Positions 21,575 through 32,966 are shown, counted from the first letter of the stretch. The stretch: 64,000 nt of DNA from Acanthosepion pharaonis (GCA_903632075.3 CAHIKZ030005404.1:1837001-1901000); one strand, 5' to 3'. The notes: generated by a model not told the origin, from the sequence alone. Program-made: numbers and translations.

Positions 21575-21611
21575 CTGACTTAACATTCTTTGTTGTTTAA
21601 ATATTTTTCAG

Positions 21612-21672
21612 ATCCAATTCGTTTAGCTGAAGATGCTTCAGTATATACTAGAAAAATCATACTTTTGTCAGA
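21612..21672 (+). other. Possible plus-strand exon opposite the putative host gene
   Basis: The plus strand has 'aaatatttttcag' then 61 nt with one open frame (PIRLAEDASVYTRKIILLSE) and a donor matching 'gagtaagtg'. It lies only 37 bp from the minus-strand exon end. Both are unlikely to be right unless two genes overlap head to head; this one is the shorter and has no partner. Confidence 0.25.
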
Positions 21673-21699
21673 GTAAGTGTTACTTCAAAGTGAGAACAA

Positions 21700-23100
21700 A
21701 AATGGTGCTTCTCTGTCTTTACATTTCTTCTTAGTCACTCACACTTGGATTTGTTTCAATGACTTTAATAGATTGTCTCCTACATGTGGATCATGTTAGT
21801 CTTCTGTTAACTATAGGTATCTATGGCTTAGTAACCAATATGTTACCTATTTGAGGAAGTTGGTAGCAAACACTGTTTATCAGCATTAATAGTCCTTGGT
21901 AGTCAATAACACAGATGTGGATTAGTGCATTGTAAGGCTTATTTGACTTTAATAGTCTTTAACAACAATGACGGAAAGGTAATTAGCATTAGTAGCTCTT
22001 CACAGCCAACAACTCAAAAAAAACTAACTTGTTATTCAATACAAAGACAACAGATTATATAGTATTTTAACAGTTTCTAATATTATATGTGAAAGAGATT
22101 TAATTTATTCATGTCAAGCAATTATGTAAGACTAAGAACTTTCAATTAATAACAAATTAACATATTCGGAACTGTATCTCGAGAAATATTTATTTGCATT
22201 CATTGTGAAGAAAATGAAATAATCAAATATAATTTGGCTTTCGTTTCAAACTTCAATTTCATTCCTGGAGTGTGTTTGGTAGAAAAACAACAGGGTAGCA
22301 AGTAATGGAGGTCTTTGGTTTCATCAAAACACAAGTCAGGCAAGTTGTCACAGTTAGAAGAAAATCAAGGTTCATATCTGGGAATAGTGAGGGAAGATTT
22401 TGTTACAAAAATGAATAGAGAAAAAATACATAGTGCTTTTAGAAATTAATATTCCCCTACAACCTCTAAGAATTTCAGATGCACAATTTATAACTGCTAA
22501 ATACCATGTGGTTGGAGGTTTATATAATATTTTTACACTGTGCTTTTTATCATTAAAAGTTCCAAACTTTTCCTGAATATTTCCATTCATTCATCTCTGC
22601 ACATGACTGAATACACAATATATTCTTTTGTCCATGTTATGATTTTGTATAGCTGTAGCTTTTAAGGTTCAAGTCTTTTAAAGACCATAACAAAAAATAT
22701 CCTATCTATATTATATTGAAATTGCAAATAGTCTCCTAAGAACCCAAACTATAATTTCCCAAAACTCCTAATGTGAACAAGAATTATCTGTTGGGCAAGC
22801 ATGCAACCCTTACCATATTAGAATTCTAAAGGGTTGATTGTTAAGTAAGGTGTCCAATCCCATAAAAGAAGATTCAAATCAAGCAGACTAATGAAACTGG
22901 TATCAAAATGAAGACAATATATTTGTCTTTAAATCAACCAAATGGTCATTTAGTATTATACATTTTTCAAATATTCTATCCATTTTTCATTGTAGCCATA
23001 AATTTCTAACTTTTGATCTAGGTACATATACCAGAACTGATTTTGGCATCAGATGAAAAATATTGACCTTTGAACACCTTTTTCAATTTTGGAAATGACC
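21700..23100. other. AT-rich spacer, nothing recognised
   Basis: The minus-strand reading frame at 22372-22590 has no recognisable motif. No repeat signature was found. Confidence 0.4.
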
Positions 23101-23129
23101 AGAAGTCTGTTGATCAAAACTGTACGAAA

Positions 23130-23470
23130 GGGTGTATAACAACTGTTAATTTCAAGATTTTTATCGACATTCAGATCATTGTTCTCATCTGCTCTCTAGT
23201 CTTTATCAGGTGATTGTTGATTCAGGTAACCGTCAAGGAATTTTGAACGGAACCCTTTATTTAATCTTCAGAGTTTCATTGTTCTTGTTCTACTGTCCAT
23301 GTCAAGGGTTGTCTCATCTTGTTTTATTTAAGAGTACTGCCCAATTATTACACTCTCTGTTCCCACTGGTTCTGAGTCTCTACTACCCAGCCCAGTGATT
23401 GAACTCACAAATACTATGTTATTAAATTCATGAACCAATGCTTTAATCCATTAAGCTATTACCCTGTGAG
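23130..23470 (-). mobile_element. tRNA-headed SINE with Penelope-like tail, most complete copy
   Basis: From about 23465 leftward the minus strand gives an A-box-like 'tagcttaatggattaaagc' and a B-box-like 'gtgagttcaatcact', then 'aaacaagatgagacaaccc', 'aaataaagggttccgttcaa' and a tail 'caatcacctgataaagac'. It shares its tail with the Penelope-like element at 38.9 kb ('aaataaaggattcagttcaa'). Confidence 0.65.
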
Positions 23471-23474
23471 ACAA

Positions 23475-26345
23475 TCCTTAGTGTAGAACTTGGGGTCTTA
23501 AACCTAATCTACCAACTGATGACATTGTAATCAAGCATGACAAGCAACAACAGCCACAATATCAGCAGCAGCTAGATTAAAACTTTAAATTCTATACTCA
23601 GGACTGTCCCACAGGACAATAGCCTAGTAGATTAAGCATAATCCAAATATAAATCATGATAATTCCACATCTCAGAAATTTAGACAGAAATATCAGATTT
23701 TTCTTCATTTGTTGATTGTAATACAGCTTTGCAATTTTGTAATGCAAAAAGTTCTTTCAAGTGTTATTCTGTGGATGTGTTGTTGTTGGAGCACCTGTAA
23801 GGTTTCACAACAAACTGCTAAATTGATCACTATTCTCTTTGACAGAATTTCCATGCATGTGACCCCTTGATTGCTGATTTATATATAACTCTTAAACTTT
23901 ATGCAGCTAAATACATGTTCAAACATTTCTATTATGAGTGACACCATACAGAACCAGACTTGACAAATCAATCAACTCTCATATATTATTATCAATATTA
24001 ACCATTAATAAAACTTGTTTAGTCTATCTTTTAAATATTAAATATTTAATTTATATTCAATAAATCAATAAAAATTCAATTCATTTATCTCACTGACTCA
24101 AGATAATAATTTCAGTACATTTATTGATTATCTGGCCCTGATGAGCATTTGACAACAAAATCTAGAGTTGATTGTACTGTTGTTGATTAAGAGAATATTA
24201 TAGCTCTAGTTATCTATTGAGTGCTTTTTGGCAGAAGTTCTACTGGCTTGAAAAATATGTTAAATTCTCACAATTTTCACAATTTTTTTTAGTTATATTA
24301 TTTAATTTATATTGAATTTTACATAAAAGCCAAATAACTTGAATTTAAAATATATGAAAAAGAGTAGATAATTATTAAGTATAACTTAGTCTGGCACAGT
24401 GCCATGGAAAAAGAGCATCAAGTTAGCATGAAACTGGCTATGAACAATTTTGCTCTTCATTACTCCATGGTAGACTTAAAAGGTTATAATTTTTACTTTA
24501 TCTGGCACAAGGCCACAAGAATAAGGTACCTAATGAAATGGACTAAGGTTAGTTTGCATGAGTAAAGAGAGAAGAAAAAATAGACATTTTTTATACTGGA
24601 TAATATAGATTTTATAAGTGCATAAATGAAATAGATATAGCGACAATGGTGTGAGAAGGACTTGCTCAGATTCTTAGGTTGAATTCAAGCTGATCATTTT
24701 AATGTAGACAGTGATAATTAAGAAGTAGATAGACGAATTATACTTATTAATAAATACAAAACTGAAATATAAAATAAATATAAAAATAATATACCCAAAA
24801 ATGTCTGTAAGGTTTGTAATGTTCGCTTTTTTTTCCAAAAAGATGTATTCCCTTCAAAATTCAGTCTAGATACCATCAAGAAGGTTCATCAGAACATTTA
24901 CTATCTATCAGTACCTCCAAAGAAATGCAATACTTAAAGTTTAAAATGAATTTTTAAAAAGGAAAAATCTTTCTTGATACTTATCTTAGTTTTAATTTCA
25001 AGTTAATAGATTAAATTTAATATTTCCAATAAGCAAAATACTTTGCTGTATTTGAAAACTAATTTAAATTAACTGGAAGGAGATTTGTTTTGGAATAGGT
25101 AAAAATCACTGATTTTTGCACCATTTTTAGCTGTCCAAACAATGTAATTCTCTTTATTAAAAAAAAATCTTTAAAAAAATAAAATATACTTTTCTGAAAC
25201 TTTATTTGAGGAAGATTATCCGAGTTAAAGTTTAATTAATCTGATTTGAAACAAATATAACATTTAGTTTAAAATATCGCAGAAATGCATTTTTTAACAC
25301 AGAAGTTGGTGTTTATTTAAAGTGATGACAGGTTGATTAACAGAAGTTTATCTAATTTTTTTCTATGGTGGGTGGATATATCTATTAAAAGTTACTTGAG
25401 GAATATAATGTGGGTACCCTTTTTATATAATTTAATCTTATCTTAAAAATTTAGGAAAATATTCCCCATAATCTCTTGTCTTATTGAATTTATATATTTG
25501 TTTTATTGGTACTTTGGCTTTAAATTTACTATAATTATCACTCTTATTTTCTAATAATGCATATGGATGTCCATATTTACCAAAAATAAGCATGTTTATA
25601 CACACACACACATGAAAAATTCTTTGACTTCTTTTTCCATTTAAGATTAGTAAATGTAGTTTTTATTGACACAAATTAAATCAGAAATTTAAAAAATTTA
25701 AAACTTTATAAATCATTCTAATTAAAGTTTTAAAAAATGAAAATAATTCATGTATAGATTTATTATTCATGGAAAATTTTCTTCAGACAATAGTGTCCTT
25801 AATATATCTTATTCATAAAAACAATTAAAAGCTTTTCCTTTCTAATTAAATAATGTCATATTTTATTTTGCATTTTTTATTTTATAATTCAGTGCAGATT
25901 TTCGATAATTGGGGGTCCTGTTTTACAATAAAAACAAAAAAAAATTGATGATTTAAATTCACCAAGGAGTTCATCATATAACTAACATAAACATTAAGTA
26001 ATGCAAAAATTAATTTCTTGAAATTTCATAAAATTGAATTAGTGCAGGTAACAGATTTTAAAAAAGTTTATAGAAAGATTTTCTAAAAAGAAACATTTCT
26101 AAAATAATTTCATTCATTTGTGAATAAATCTTGAAAGTTTCATTAAAATTTGACAATAATTTGATCTTCACAAAAATTTCCAAATCAATGTTTTTCATTG
26201 CAAAAAAGATTTCCTATACTAATTTTTGGTTCCCCCACTGACATAAGAAAAACAAGATTTTTAACCAAAATTTCAAACATTCTAAAAAGGATAAAAATAA
26301 TATAATTTAATAATAAAAAATCCTTTGGTCTTTCCTCTTAATAAT
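23475..26345. other. Long AT-rich spacer
   Basis: About 2.9 kb without a recognisable gene or full repeat. At 24390-24520 the phrases 'tagtctggcacagtgccat' and 'tatctggcacaaggccacaa' are relics of the repeat that is tandem at 48.6 kb. A short (CA)n lies at 25600-25612. Confidence 0.5.
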
Positions 26346-26348
26346 AAC

Positions 26349-26645
26349 AATATATAATTATTTCACCCAAAGCAAGGCAAAAAAGCCACTAAGATGCAAG
26401 ACTTACTGAATGTTTAGAGAATATGAAAAAAAACAAAAAAAAAAAACAGTATTAAGGCTAAAGAACAATAAAAGTCAAGAATTAAGAAGACAGAAGATAA
26501 TGATTGACATTACATTTAAAATTTTTGAAGATCAAGGTTTGCTGAGAAACAAGAGGCCAAAAAAACAAGAAGTGTGATAGAAGAAACTGTTAACATAAAA
26601 CTTACGTGGTTACATGTAACCATTTCAACTGTAAAATGATGAGAC
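26349..26645 (-). pseudogene. CR1/Jockey-like LINE 3' end (degraded)
   Basis: The motifs 'atttcacccaaagcaaggca', 'gacattacatttaaaat' and 'aacataaaacttacgtggtt' follow the order of the 9.7 kb copy, but the coding frame is broken throughout. Confidence 0.65.
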
Positions 26646-26651
26646 CTTGCT

Positions 26652-26680
26652 TATATATATATATATATATATATATATGA
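26652..26680. repeat. (AT)n microsatellite
   Basis: An uninterrupted AT dinucleotide run between the CR1 fragment and the SINE that follows. Confidence 0.9.
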
Positions 26681-26990
26681 AGCACAGTGGAGTAGTGGAT
26701 AGCAGCTCAGATTGAGGAATGCTGAGTTCAAATTCCAGTTGAATCCATTACATTCACTTATTTGCTAATACCCTGAAGAAAGGTAATAATCCTCTTCTCC
26801 TCCCTCTAAACAAAATAAATTGGCTAAATTGTAGGACAGACTGGGTTCTATAGCCTTGGATGGCAACTGGTCTAGGAGAAGAATAACTCTGAATTCAAAA
26901 CCTGCAGAGGGTCGTTTGGGGGCATAGTGAACCAGGTCTCTGTATTTGGCCCTTCAAAAAGTGTGGTTGGTTCTGCACAAAGCCTTCATC
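26680..26990 (+). mobile_element. tRNA-derived SINE, long copy
   Basis: The head 'agtggagtagtggatagcag' (A-box region) and 'tgagttcaaattccagttg' (B box) are followed by 'ggacagactgggttctata', 'ggatggcaactggtctagg' and a more distant body 'tttgggggcatagtgaacca'. It shares the body with the minus-strand copy at 8.5 kb. No 5S-like segment precedes the head. Confidence 0.7.
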
Positions 26991-27154
26991 ACTATAATCA
27001 AATCATATGTGTTGGTGTTTGGGTTGTTGGTTCCTAGGAACTGAGCTGTTTGACCCTAATACGTCATATATGATGCAAGATTCCACCAATATATATATAG
27101 ATATTAGAACTGAACCATCTGACTACCAACACATATGATTTGATTATAGTGGTG
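26987..27154. repeat. Inverted repeat, about 30 bp arms
   Basis: The arms 26987-27017 and 27124-27154 are inverted copies centred on 'ataatcaaatcatatgtgtt', separated by about 106 bp. The left arm lies at the end of the SINE. Confidence 0.65.
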
Positions 27155-27224
27155 AATATTTGTGTTGAATGGAAGAAAGGATAACAGAGAAAATGGACAC
27201 ACTGTGTCACAAAATTTCCAAACG

Positions 27225-27435
27225 AGCTCTCAGGTTTTGAATTCAGAATTGTAAAAGCAAGTCTAGAGAGCTCAGTCTGCCCTACTATTTAATCCATAAC
27301 AGGAGAGAGATAGATAAACAGATGTATACCTTTTCCAAGTGTATTTTTAAGAAAGTAAATGTAATAAATTTGAAATTCAAACATGGCCTGTTGAATTCTC
27401 TTTCTGAGCTGCTAGCCAATAAACTACTTGAACAT
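27225..27435 (-). mobile_element. tRNA-derived SINE fragment
   Basis: On the minus strand, 'agcagctcagaaagagaatt', 'gtttgaatttcaaatt', 'tacacttggaaaaggtata' and 'tagggcagactgagctctc' match the SINE at 26.7 kb in order, with heavy decay of the B box. Confidence 0.5.
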
Positions 27436-27439
27436 CTAT

Positions 27440-28080
27440 ATACGTGAAAGTGAATGGTGAATACAAATTTTATTGTCAGAATAAGTAAACTTAAACCAAC
27501 CTATCAAATTACATCTTTAAGGAACTGTCCACATTCTAATATACATAAAAAAATATGTCTAAATTTGCTTGTTTACTGTCTAGACATAGAAGCAGAGAAA
27601 TAATTGCTTTACAAGCTTGTCGTTTAAACACTATTTTTGTCTTTAAAACAGTTTTTTCTATCAAAAGATACAATTTTTGTCTATTAGTTTAAACAGCTCC
27701 CAACATGGCTTCCTGTAGTCATTCTTCTGCAGAGACATGTTTAACTATCAAGATTTGTGTAATACAGCCATACCAACTGAATGACCATAGCAAGTAGTGA
27801 AGTGTGACAGCTTAACTCAATGATGACATTTAATTTTCTCTTAGGAATCAAACAGATAAATATAAATGTAACTTTGAGAAGAATAATTAACATTCCAAAT
27901 TTGATTCAGACAACTGAACATTTTCTTTAATTACTTGATGTTGTCATAATTTTTCAGCTGATCTGTCCTTCAGCATTTATCAAGCGTAAAAATCTGTGAG
28001 AAAAAAGGAATTTCCCATCGACTCACTCATCCCTCTTTCTATAATCACAACATAGTTTAGATGTCTGGCTTCGGGACAAA
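27440..28080. other. AT-rich spacer, nothing recognised
   Basis: No coding, repeat or RNA signal found. Confidence 0.4.
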
Positions 28081-28094
28081 CAAAAGGGAACTTT

Positions 28095-28885
28095 TTTTTA
28101 TTATTTTTTTTTTTGTTAATAATTTCACTCCAAGTAAGATGGTAATGCCACTAAGATGCAAGGGGTTACTTGGAGTGAAAGAGAATGAGAATAGTTTAGT
28201 GAAGAGAAAAAACAATAAAAGAACAGGTATTGGGAAGACAGGAGATGGTGATTCATGTTGCATTTAAAATTTTTGAAGATTGTAGTTGGCAGGGAAGTAA
28301 GAAACTGGAAGTGACAAAAAGTGCAAGAAAAGAAACTATTAAAATAAAACTTAAGGCTATATCAGCTATTTTAACAGTAAAACAGTGAAAGCTAGTAGCC
28401 AATTAAAGCTAAGCAAAGTATTAACAAGGTCTGATCAAAAAGTATTGGGACTTTTGCTATGGTCAGGGAGCTAGAGTACACAGAATGAAGATGCTTGGTA
28501 CAGATTGACCTTGAATACTGTCAAACATACACAATAAGTAGTATGCTTAAATTCATATGGTCAAGGTACCAAAGAGGAAAGCTCATCAGAACAATTGCCA
28601 TAAAAATAGTTATAAAAAAGATAGGACGAAGTGATTGAAGTCAAGATGCTAGGACAGAACCAATAACATTACAGATACTTCTTTGGATTTTGTCAAGAAT
28701 CTGAAGATATATAGCAGGAGCATCAGACCAGATATGGCAGCAGTATTCAATGCATGCACAAATGGTAAATTTATAAACTTGCAACATGGATATTGGTGAG
28801 AAAAATTGTCTAGCACGACACAGTGAACCAACTTTCCGAGGCAGCAAACTGAGCAATTGTTCCAATATAATCACTATTTCATGTC
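28095..28885 (-). pseudogene. CR1/Jockey-like LINE, RT end and ORF2 C-terminus
   Basis: The minus strand from 28874 reads FFSPISMLQVYKFTICACIE, YCCHIWSDAPAIYLQILDKI, QRSICNVIG, then breaks. The middle part is separated by a mariner-like fragment at 28425-28540, and the decayed C-terminal block and 3' end reach about 28095. This covers the thumb region just after the reverse transcriptase catalytic core; the catalytic core itself is missing. Confidence 0.75.
28425..28540 (+). mobile_element. Mariner-like terminal fragment inserted in the LINE
   Basis: The text 'aggtctgatcaaaaagtatt' and 'gggacttttgctatggtc' is the classic start of mariner elements of the 'aggtctgttcaaaaagtatc' type. It interrupts the CR1 sequence between 'aagcaaagta' and 'agtatgcttaaattcata'. 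The opposite terminus is not present. Confidence 0.55.
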
Positions 28886-29134
28886 AGGGGAAAATGTGAG
28901 ACCAAAAAGGCATAATAAGTTGCCCACCTGGAGGTTAGCATCAGCCATGTTGATGGAAAGCAAATATAGTACTTTAAAAATTGTAGAAATTTATTTTACT
29001 TTCAAGTCTTCTAAGGGAATAGTATATCCATGAAACTTTGTATACGATTAAGTGAACATTAAATTTTAATTATTGATATGAATTCTCTATCTCTTGATAT
29101 TGAGCTATTAAAATATAAAGACATTTTCTATATA

Positions 29135-29758
29135 CCATGTCCCTTCAGAATATAAGCGATTCTAGCTCTGTACAATTTTCTGTCATTTGTAGCTCTTAAT
29201 AAATTTTGACTTTTTGTTATTTCTCCACCATTGTTATTGTTTCACCATCAAGATCACTAAGTAGGTTATGTATTGTATTTTGCTAGCCCTTTTGTTTTCA
29301 GTCTGTCTTGTGAGTATCAAATTTTCCAAGTTCTCTTTCCTCATTATGCACCCTAGAAATTTCAACTGTCGCTTTCTGATAAGGATAAATTTCCTTTTTG
29401 TTTCTATTTTCTCTAAAACTTTGTTGTTGCTCACATATTTGGTTCATGGCATTCTCAGCATCCTTCTGTCGCTTCAAGTCTCTTCATTTATTTCTGTTTC
29501 TTAATACTCTGCTTAGCTTTTGGAATGCATCTTTGGCTATCCCAATGTACTTTTGAATTTCAGTGTGGCACTTTCCAACCTCTATTAAAACACTGCCCAG
29601 ATATTTAAATTTTGTACCTGTCTGATTTTGGTACCCCCAATTTGGAATTTGCATGTTGGGCTTTTTCTTTTGTTGCCAACCAGGCATTCTGTCTTCCTGC
29701 AGTTGATGTTTAGTCCTTTCTTCTCATTTTCCTTCACTAAATTCATTGTGCCTACTCG
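29135..29758 (-). pseudogene. RTE-like LINE, RT thumb to C-terminus (family 1)
   Basis: The minus strand from 29758 reads MNLVKENEKKGLNINCRKTE, then FKYLGSVLIEVGKCHTEIQK, AKDAFQKLSRVLRNR, then RKRQLKFLGCIMRKENLENL and further blocks to the 3' end. The segment LNINCRKTE..YLGSVL is the standard region downstream of the catalytic FADD motif. About 50 residues (SECWTL..RRML) between the two halves are missing. Confidence 0.8.
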
Positions 29759-30325
29759 GACTAATGCTTTCAGCTGACATGAAGTGGAAAGTGTATATTG
29801 AATCAATCGCAGCTAAGAAAGTTGTTTCCTTATGTTATGCTAGAGAATTTTTCTCACCAGAATCTATCTTACATATTTATAAGTCTACCATTTGTCAGAG
29901 ATTCTTGATAAAATCCAAAGAAGAATCTGCAATGTTATTAATCTTGACTCAGCATCTTGGCTTCAGTTCCTTTCCCACCTCTTTAACATAGTTCCTTTGC
30001 CTTTTCTATAAATACTTTCATGGTAATTATTCCGATGAATTTTTTGCTTGCTTACCTAAACATTATGTATTCAAGTGCAGTACTAGATTGGCAGAAGGGT
30101 CTCATCATTTTACAGTTGAAATAGCTAGATGTAACTGTAAAATCTATGCTAATATTTTTTCTTCTTTTCACTTTGTGAAACTATCTTCCGGTTTCTTGCT
30201 TCCCAGTCAACTTTAATCTTCAAAATTTTATTGTCCTCTCTCCTTAATAATAGTTTTTCTCATTCTCTAATAACTCAGTAATCTTTTGTTTCCTAGTGGC
30301 TTTATTACCTTGTTTGGGGTGAAAT
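29758..30325 (+). pseudogene. CR1/Jockey-like LINE, RT end and ORF2 C-terminus
   Basis: The plus strand gives LGLMLSADMKWKVYIESIAA, then KKVVSLCYAREFFSPESILH, IYKSTIC and RFLIKSKEESAMLLIL, followed by decayed copies of the C-terminal block ('tactagattggcagaaggg', 'gtaactgtaaaatctatgc') and the end 'tttggggtgaaatgatt' with a run of A. It abuts the oppositely oriented RTE copy at 29758 exactly, without spacer. Confidence 0.75.
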
Positions 30326-30606
30326 GATTAAAAAAACATACTGATTTCATTGTGAAAACATTAACTTGCATAATAGAATCAGGCACAATATATTATTATC
30401 ATGATTATTAAATTAGAAGTAAAAATGTTCAATATACCCAGTAAGTATTGAATGCTTTTATTTATAATTTAATAATAATTATCACTCTATTCTAATATTG
30501 AGCACTTTATTAGAAGAAATTTGTTTAAAATTGACATGTTAATTTATATATAATTTTACATATATTACTTGCTAGTATTATTAGATTGCATTTCTTATAT
30601 TTTTTT

Positions 30607-30660
<54 letters not shown>
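30607..30660. repeat. (AT)n microsatellite, about 50 bp
   Basis: A long uninterrupted AT run, followed by a second (AT)n/(CA)n tract at 30798-30842. Confidence 0.95.
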
Positions 30661-30664
<4 letters not shown>

Positions 30665-30796
30665 GACTCTTCCGTTGGTTTCTGATGTATGAGGATCTGA
30701 CAGCTTACTTGATTCAGTTATGAAATTTTGTGCGATAATCTTAAGTGGCATTTAATACTTGTTAGTGATTTACAGTGGAGGCGCACACACACAAAA

Positions 30797-30842
<46 letters not shown>

Positions 30843-30949
30843 TACAAAAATAGTAAGAATAAGAGTTAAAGCATAAAATAAGCTAAAAACTTAAAATATA
30901 AAACAAACTGAGGGTACAATGCCAAAGTTATAGCCCTCAATATTTACAT

Positions 30950-31480
30950 GAAGAGAATTGAAAATACTTTCAAGGCCCCTCAGTACCCTAACTATTTCAT
31001 ATTCAATGCAAAATAAAATGGCTCATAAAACATTCCCAACTAGAAAAGCTGTCATTCTTGACAAACTCAACAAATCAAAAAAATACATGATTCTACCCAC
31101 TAACTCTAGCACAACTACAACTGAAAAAAATTATCTAAACTCAACCTAAAATTTGTCACAACTACATCCAAAACAATCAAAGACTTAATCAGTAGAAAAT
31201 AAAACAAAATAAAACTGCAAGGATTGCCTCAAGTTTAAACAAAAGATTATATGAACACAAAAGAGACATTTTAAAATCAAAATACAAAATGAAACTAACC
31301 ATAATTTTGACATAAAAAATGCTCCTCTAATTAAAAGAGAAAATGATTCACTAAGATGAAAATGTCTAGAAAGTGCTTGAATTGCAAATTCAGCCACAGT
31401 AAATTTGCGTCCAGGTTCTTACAACATTTCACCATTCTTGGCAGATTTTCTGTTATCACAATGTGGAATATTTAATAACA
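30950..31480 (+). pseudogene. Penelope-like element, GIY-YIG endonuclease C-terminus
   Basis: The plus strand encodes RLYEHKRDILKSK (about 31230-31275), a broken DHNFD region ('accataattttgacataaaa'), LIKRENDSLR, then LESA..ANSATVNLRPGSY, NISPFLADFLLSQCGIFNN. This order (RxxEHK, H-x-FD, E-S-x-I, then PGSYxxSPFLxxxLxxCGIF) recurs in the minus-strand copies at 35.4, 35.8, 41.1 and 42.3 kb. It matches the C-terminal GIY-YIG domain of Penelope-like elements. Catalytic GIY and YIG segments are not preserved upstream. Confidence 0.6.
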
Positions 31481-31639
31481 AAGATGATTATAAGAAAAAG
31501 AATATAGATGAATTTGGCTAGATTGCAAAAAAAAAAAAAAATTTTTTAAAAGATTCTTTAAAAATTTTGAAACTAGTGTCTCTCATTCATGTTCATGTGT
31601 AGTCATAACAATGTCAACAAACCCCTCTTTGATGAAGTC

Positions 31640-31735
31640 CTAACAGATGAAATGCATCACAAGCAAACCTTTTCCATTTTGTCTTACAATTTTCTCAATA
31701 TTGTTCTTGATATATAAAAATATATATCATTATCT
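31640..31735. repeat. Dispersed repeat flank (also at 3.1 kb)
   Basis: The text 'gatgaaatgcatcacaag', 'tgttcttgatatataaa' and 'tatctcataca' matches 3065-3225. Confidence 0.45.
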
Positions 31736-32770
31736 CATACATCCTCCTCTTTTCTCATGACTGAAATGATTGTAGAGGAGACATGAGCAACAATAATGCA
31801 GCCAGCCGCTGCCAACCAGATCTGTTTTCTGCCTCAGGAAACAGCATTGGAGTGTCCATCCTGGTCCATTCTTTGATGTTGTCCTTTCACTTTTTGGACT
31901 GTCTCCCCCATTGTCTACCCACTTCCAAGGTACCTTGAAGGCCCATCTTGGATAGAACATTGTGGCATATGACATGTCCAAGCCACAACAGCTTACTCCT
32001 CTTTACTGTTGCCAAGAGGGGCTCCTGGGGCCCTGTCAGTTGTGTTACTTGGTCCTGTACAAAGCCATTTGTCTTGTGTTCCCTCCAGGAGATCCCAAGA
32101 AGGTGTTTGAAACATTTTGTTTCAAATGTTTAGACTCTCTTGGCGGTTCCTGCTATCAGAGTCCCGCTTTCAAATCCATAGAGCAGTATGGACAACACCA
32201 GAGACTTTTAGAGCTTCATCCTGGTTGGAAAGCTGATGTTTTTGCTCTTCCAAATCTTACCGAGTTTTGTCATTGACGATGTTGCCATAGCCAGTCTGAT
32301 CTTGATCTCTGTTGTAGAGCGTCCATCTTTGGTAAGGGTAATGCTAAGATATTTAAAAGCATCCACTTCTTCTAGTTGTCCTCTGTTTATAAAGGGCCCT
32401 GATGTTGGTTGTGCTATTGACCAGGACTTTACTCTTCTCAGTGTTCACTTCCATTCCATACACACCTGCTCTGTCTGTCAATCTGTGAGACCCCATAATT
32501 CAGAGTTGTCATTAGTGAAGTGTAAGTTATTAATGATTCTCCCTCCTATGGATATAGTGGACTTGGAGGGTTTTTTGCATGTCGTTCTCAAGAAAGAGAT
32601 TGAAGAATGTTGGGGAAAGCAAACAACCCTGATAGATGCCAGCCGTGGTCTTGAAATAATAACCCACCTGACTGTTGAAGAGAACTGCATTGCTGGAGGT
32701 CTTATACAGTGCCTTAATGGTTTGGATGAAGCCCTCCCCTATGCTGAAATTCCGCAAAAACTACCATAGA
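31735..32770 (-). pseudogene. RTE-like LINE, reverse transcriptase to C-terminus (family 2)
   Basis: The minus strand from 32757 reads GEGFIQTIKALYKTSSNAVL, AGIYQGCLLSPTFFNLFLEN (reverse transcriptase motif with QGCLLSP), then LHFTND in place of the catalytic F-A-D-D. After frameshifts, the C-terminal part follows: LYKSLVLSILLYGFES, RHLLGISWREHKTNGFV, QEPLLATVKRSKLLWLGH and KDNIKEWTRM. It is a second LINE family, distinct from family 1 (WREHKTN and LLATVKR signatures). With the second catalytic Asp lost and several frameshifts it cannot be active. Confidence 0.8.
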
Positions 32771-32817
32771 TCATCATGCCACACTGTCAAAGGCTGGTTA
32801 TAAATTTATACATCACA

Positions 32818-32915
32818 TATATGTGTGTGTGTGTGTTAAAGTTCTCAGAATAAATCTGTAGAGAAGACAAATTGAATAAAATAGACAATTGGAAAATAGT
32901 AATTAGTCCTTTATA

Positions 32916-32960
<45 letters not shown>
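32818..32960. repeat. (GT)n and (AT)n microsatellites
   Basis: (GT)n at about 32820-32835 and (AT)n at 32915-32959. Confidence 0.9.
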
Positions 32961-32964
<4 letters not shown>

Positions 32965-32966
<2 letters not shown>

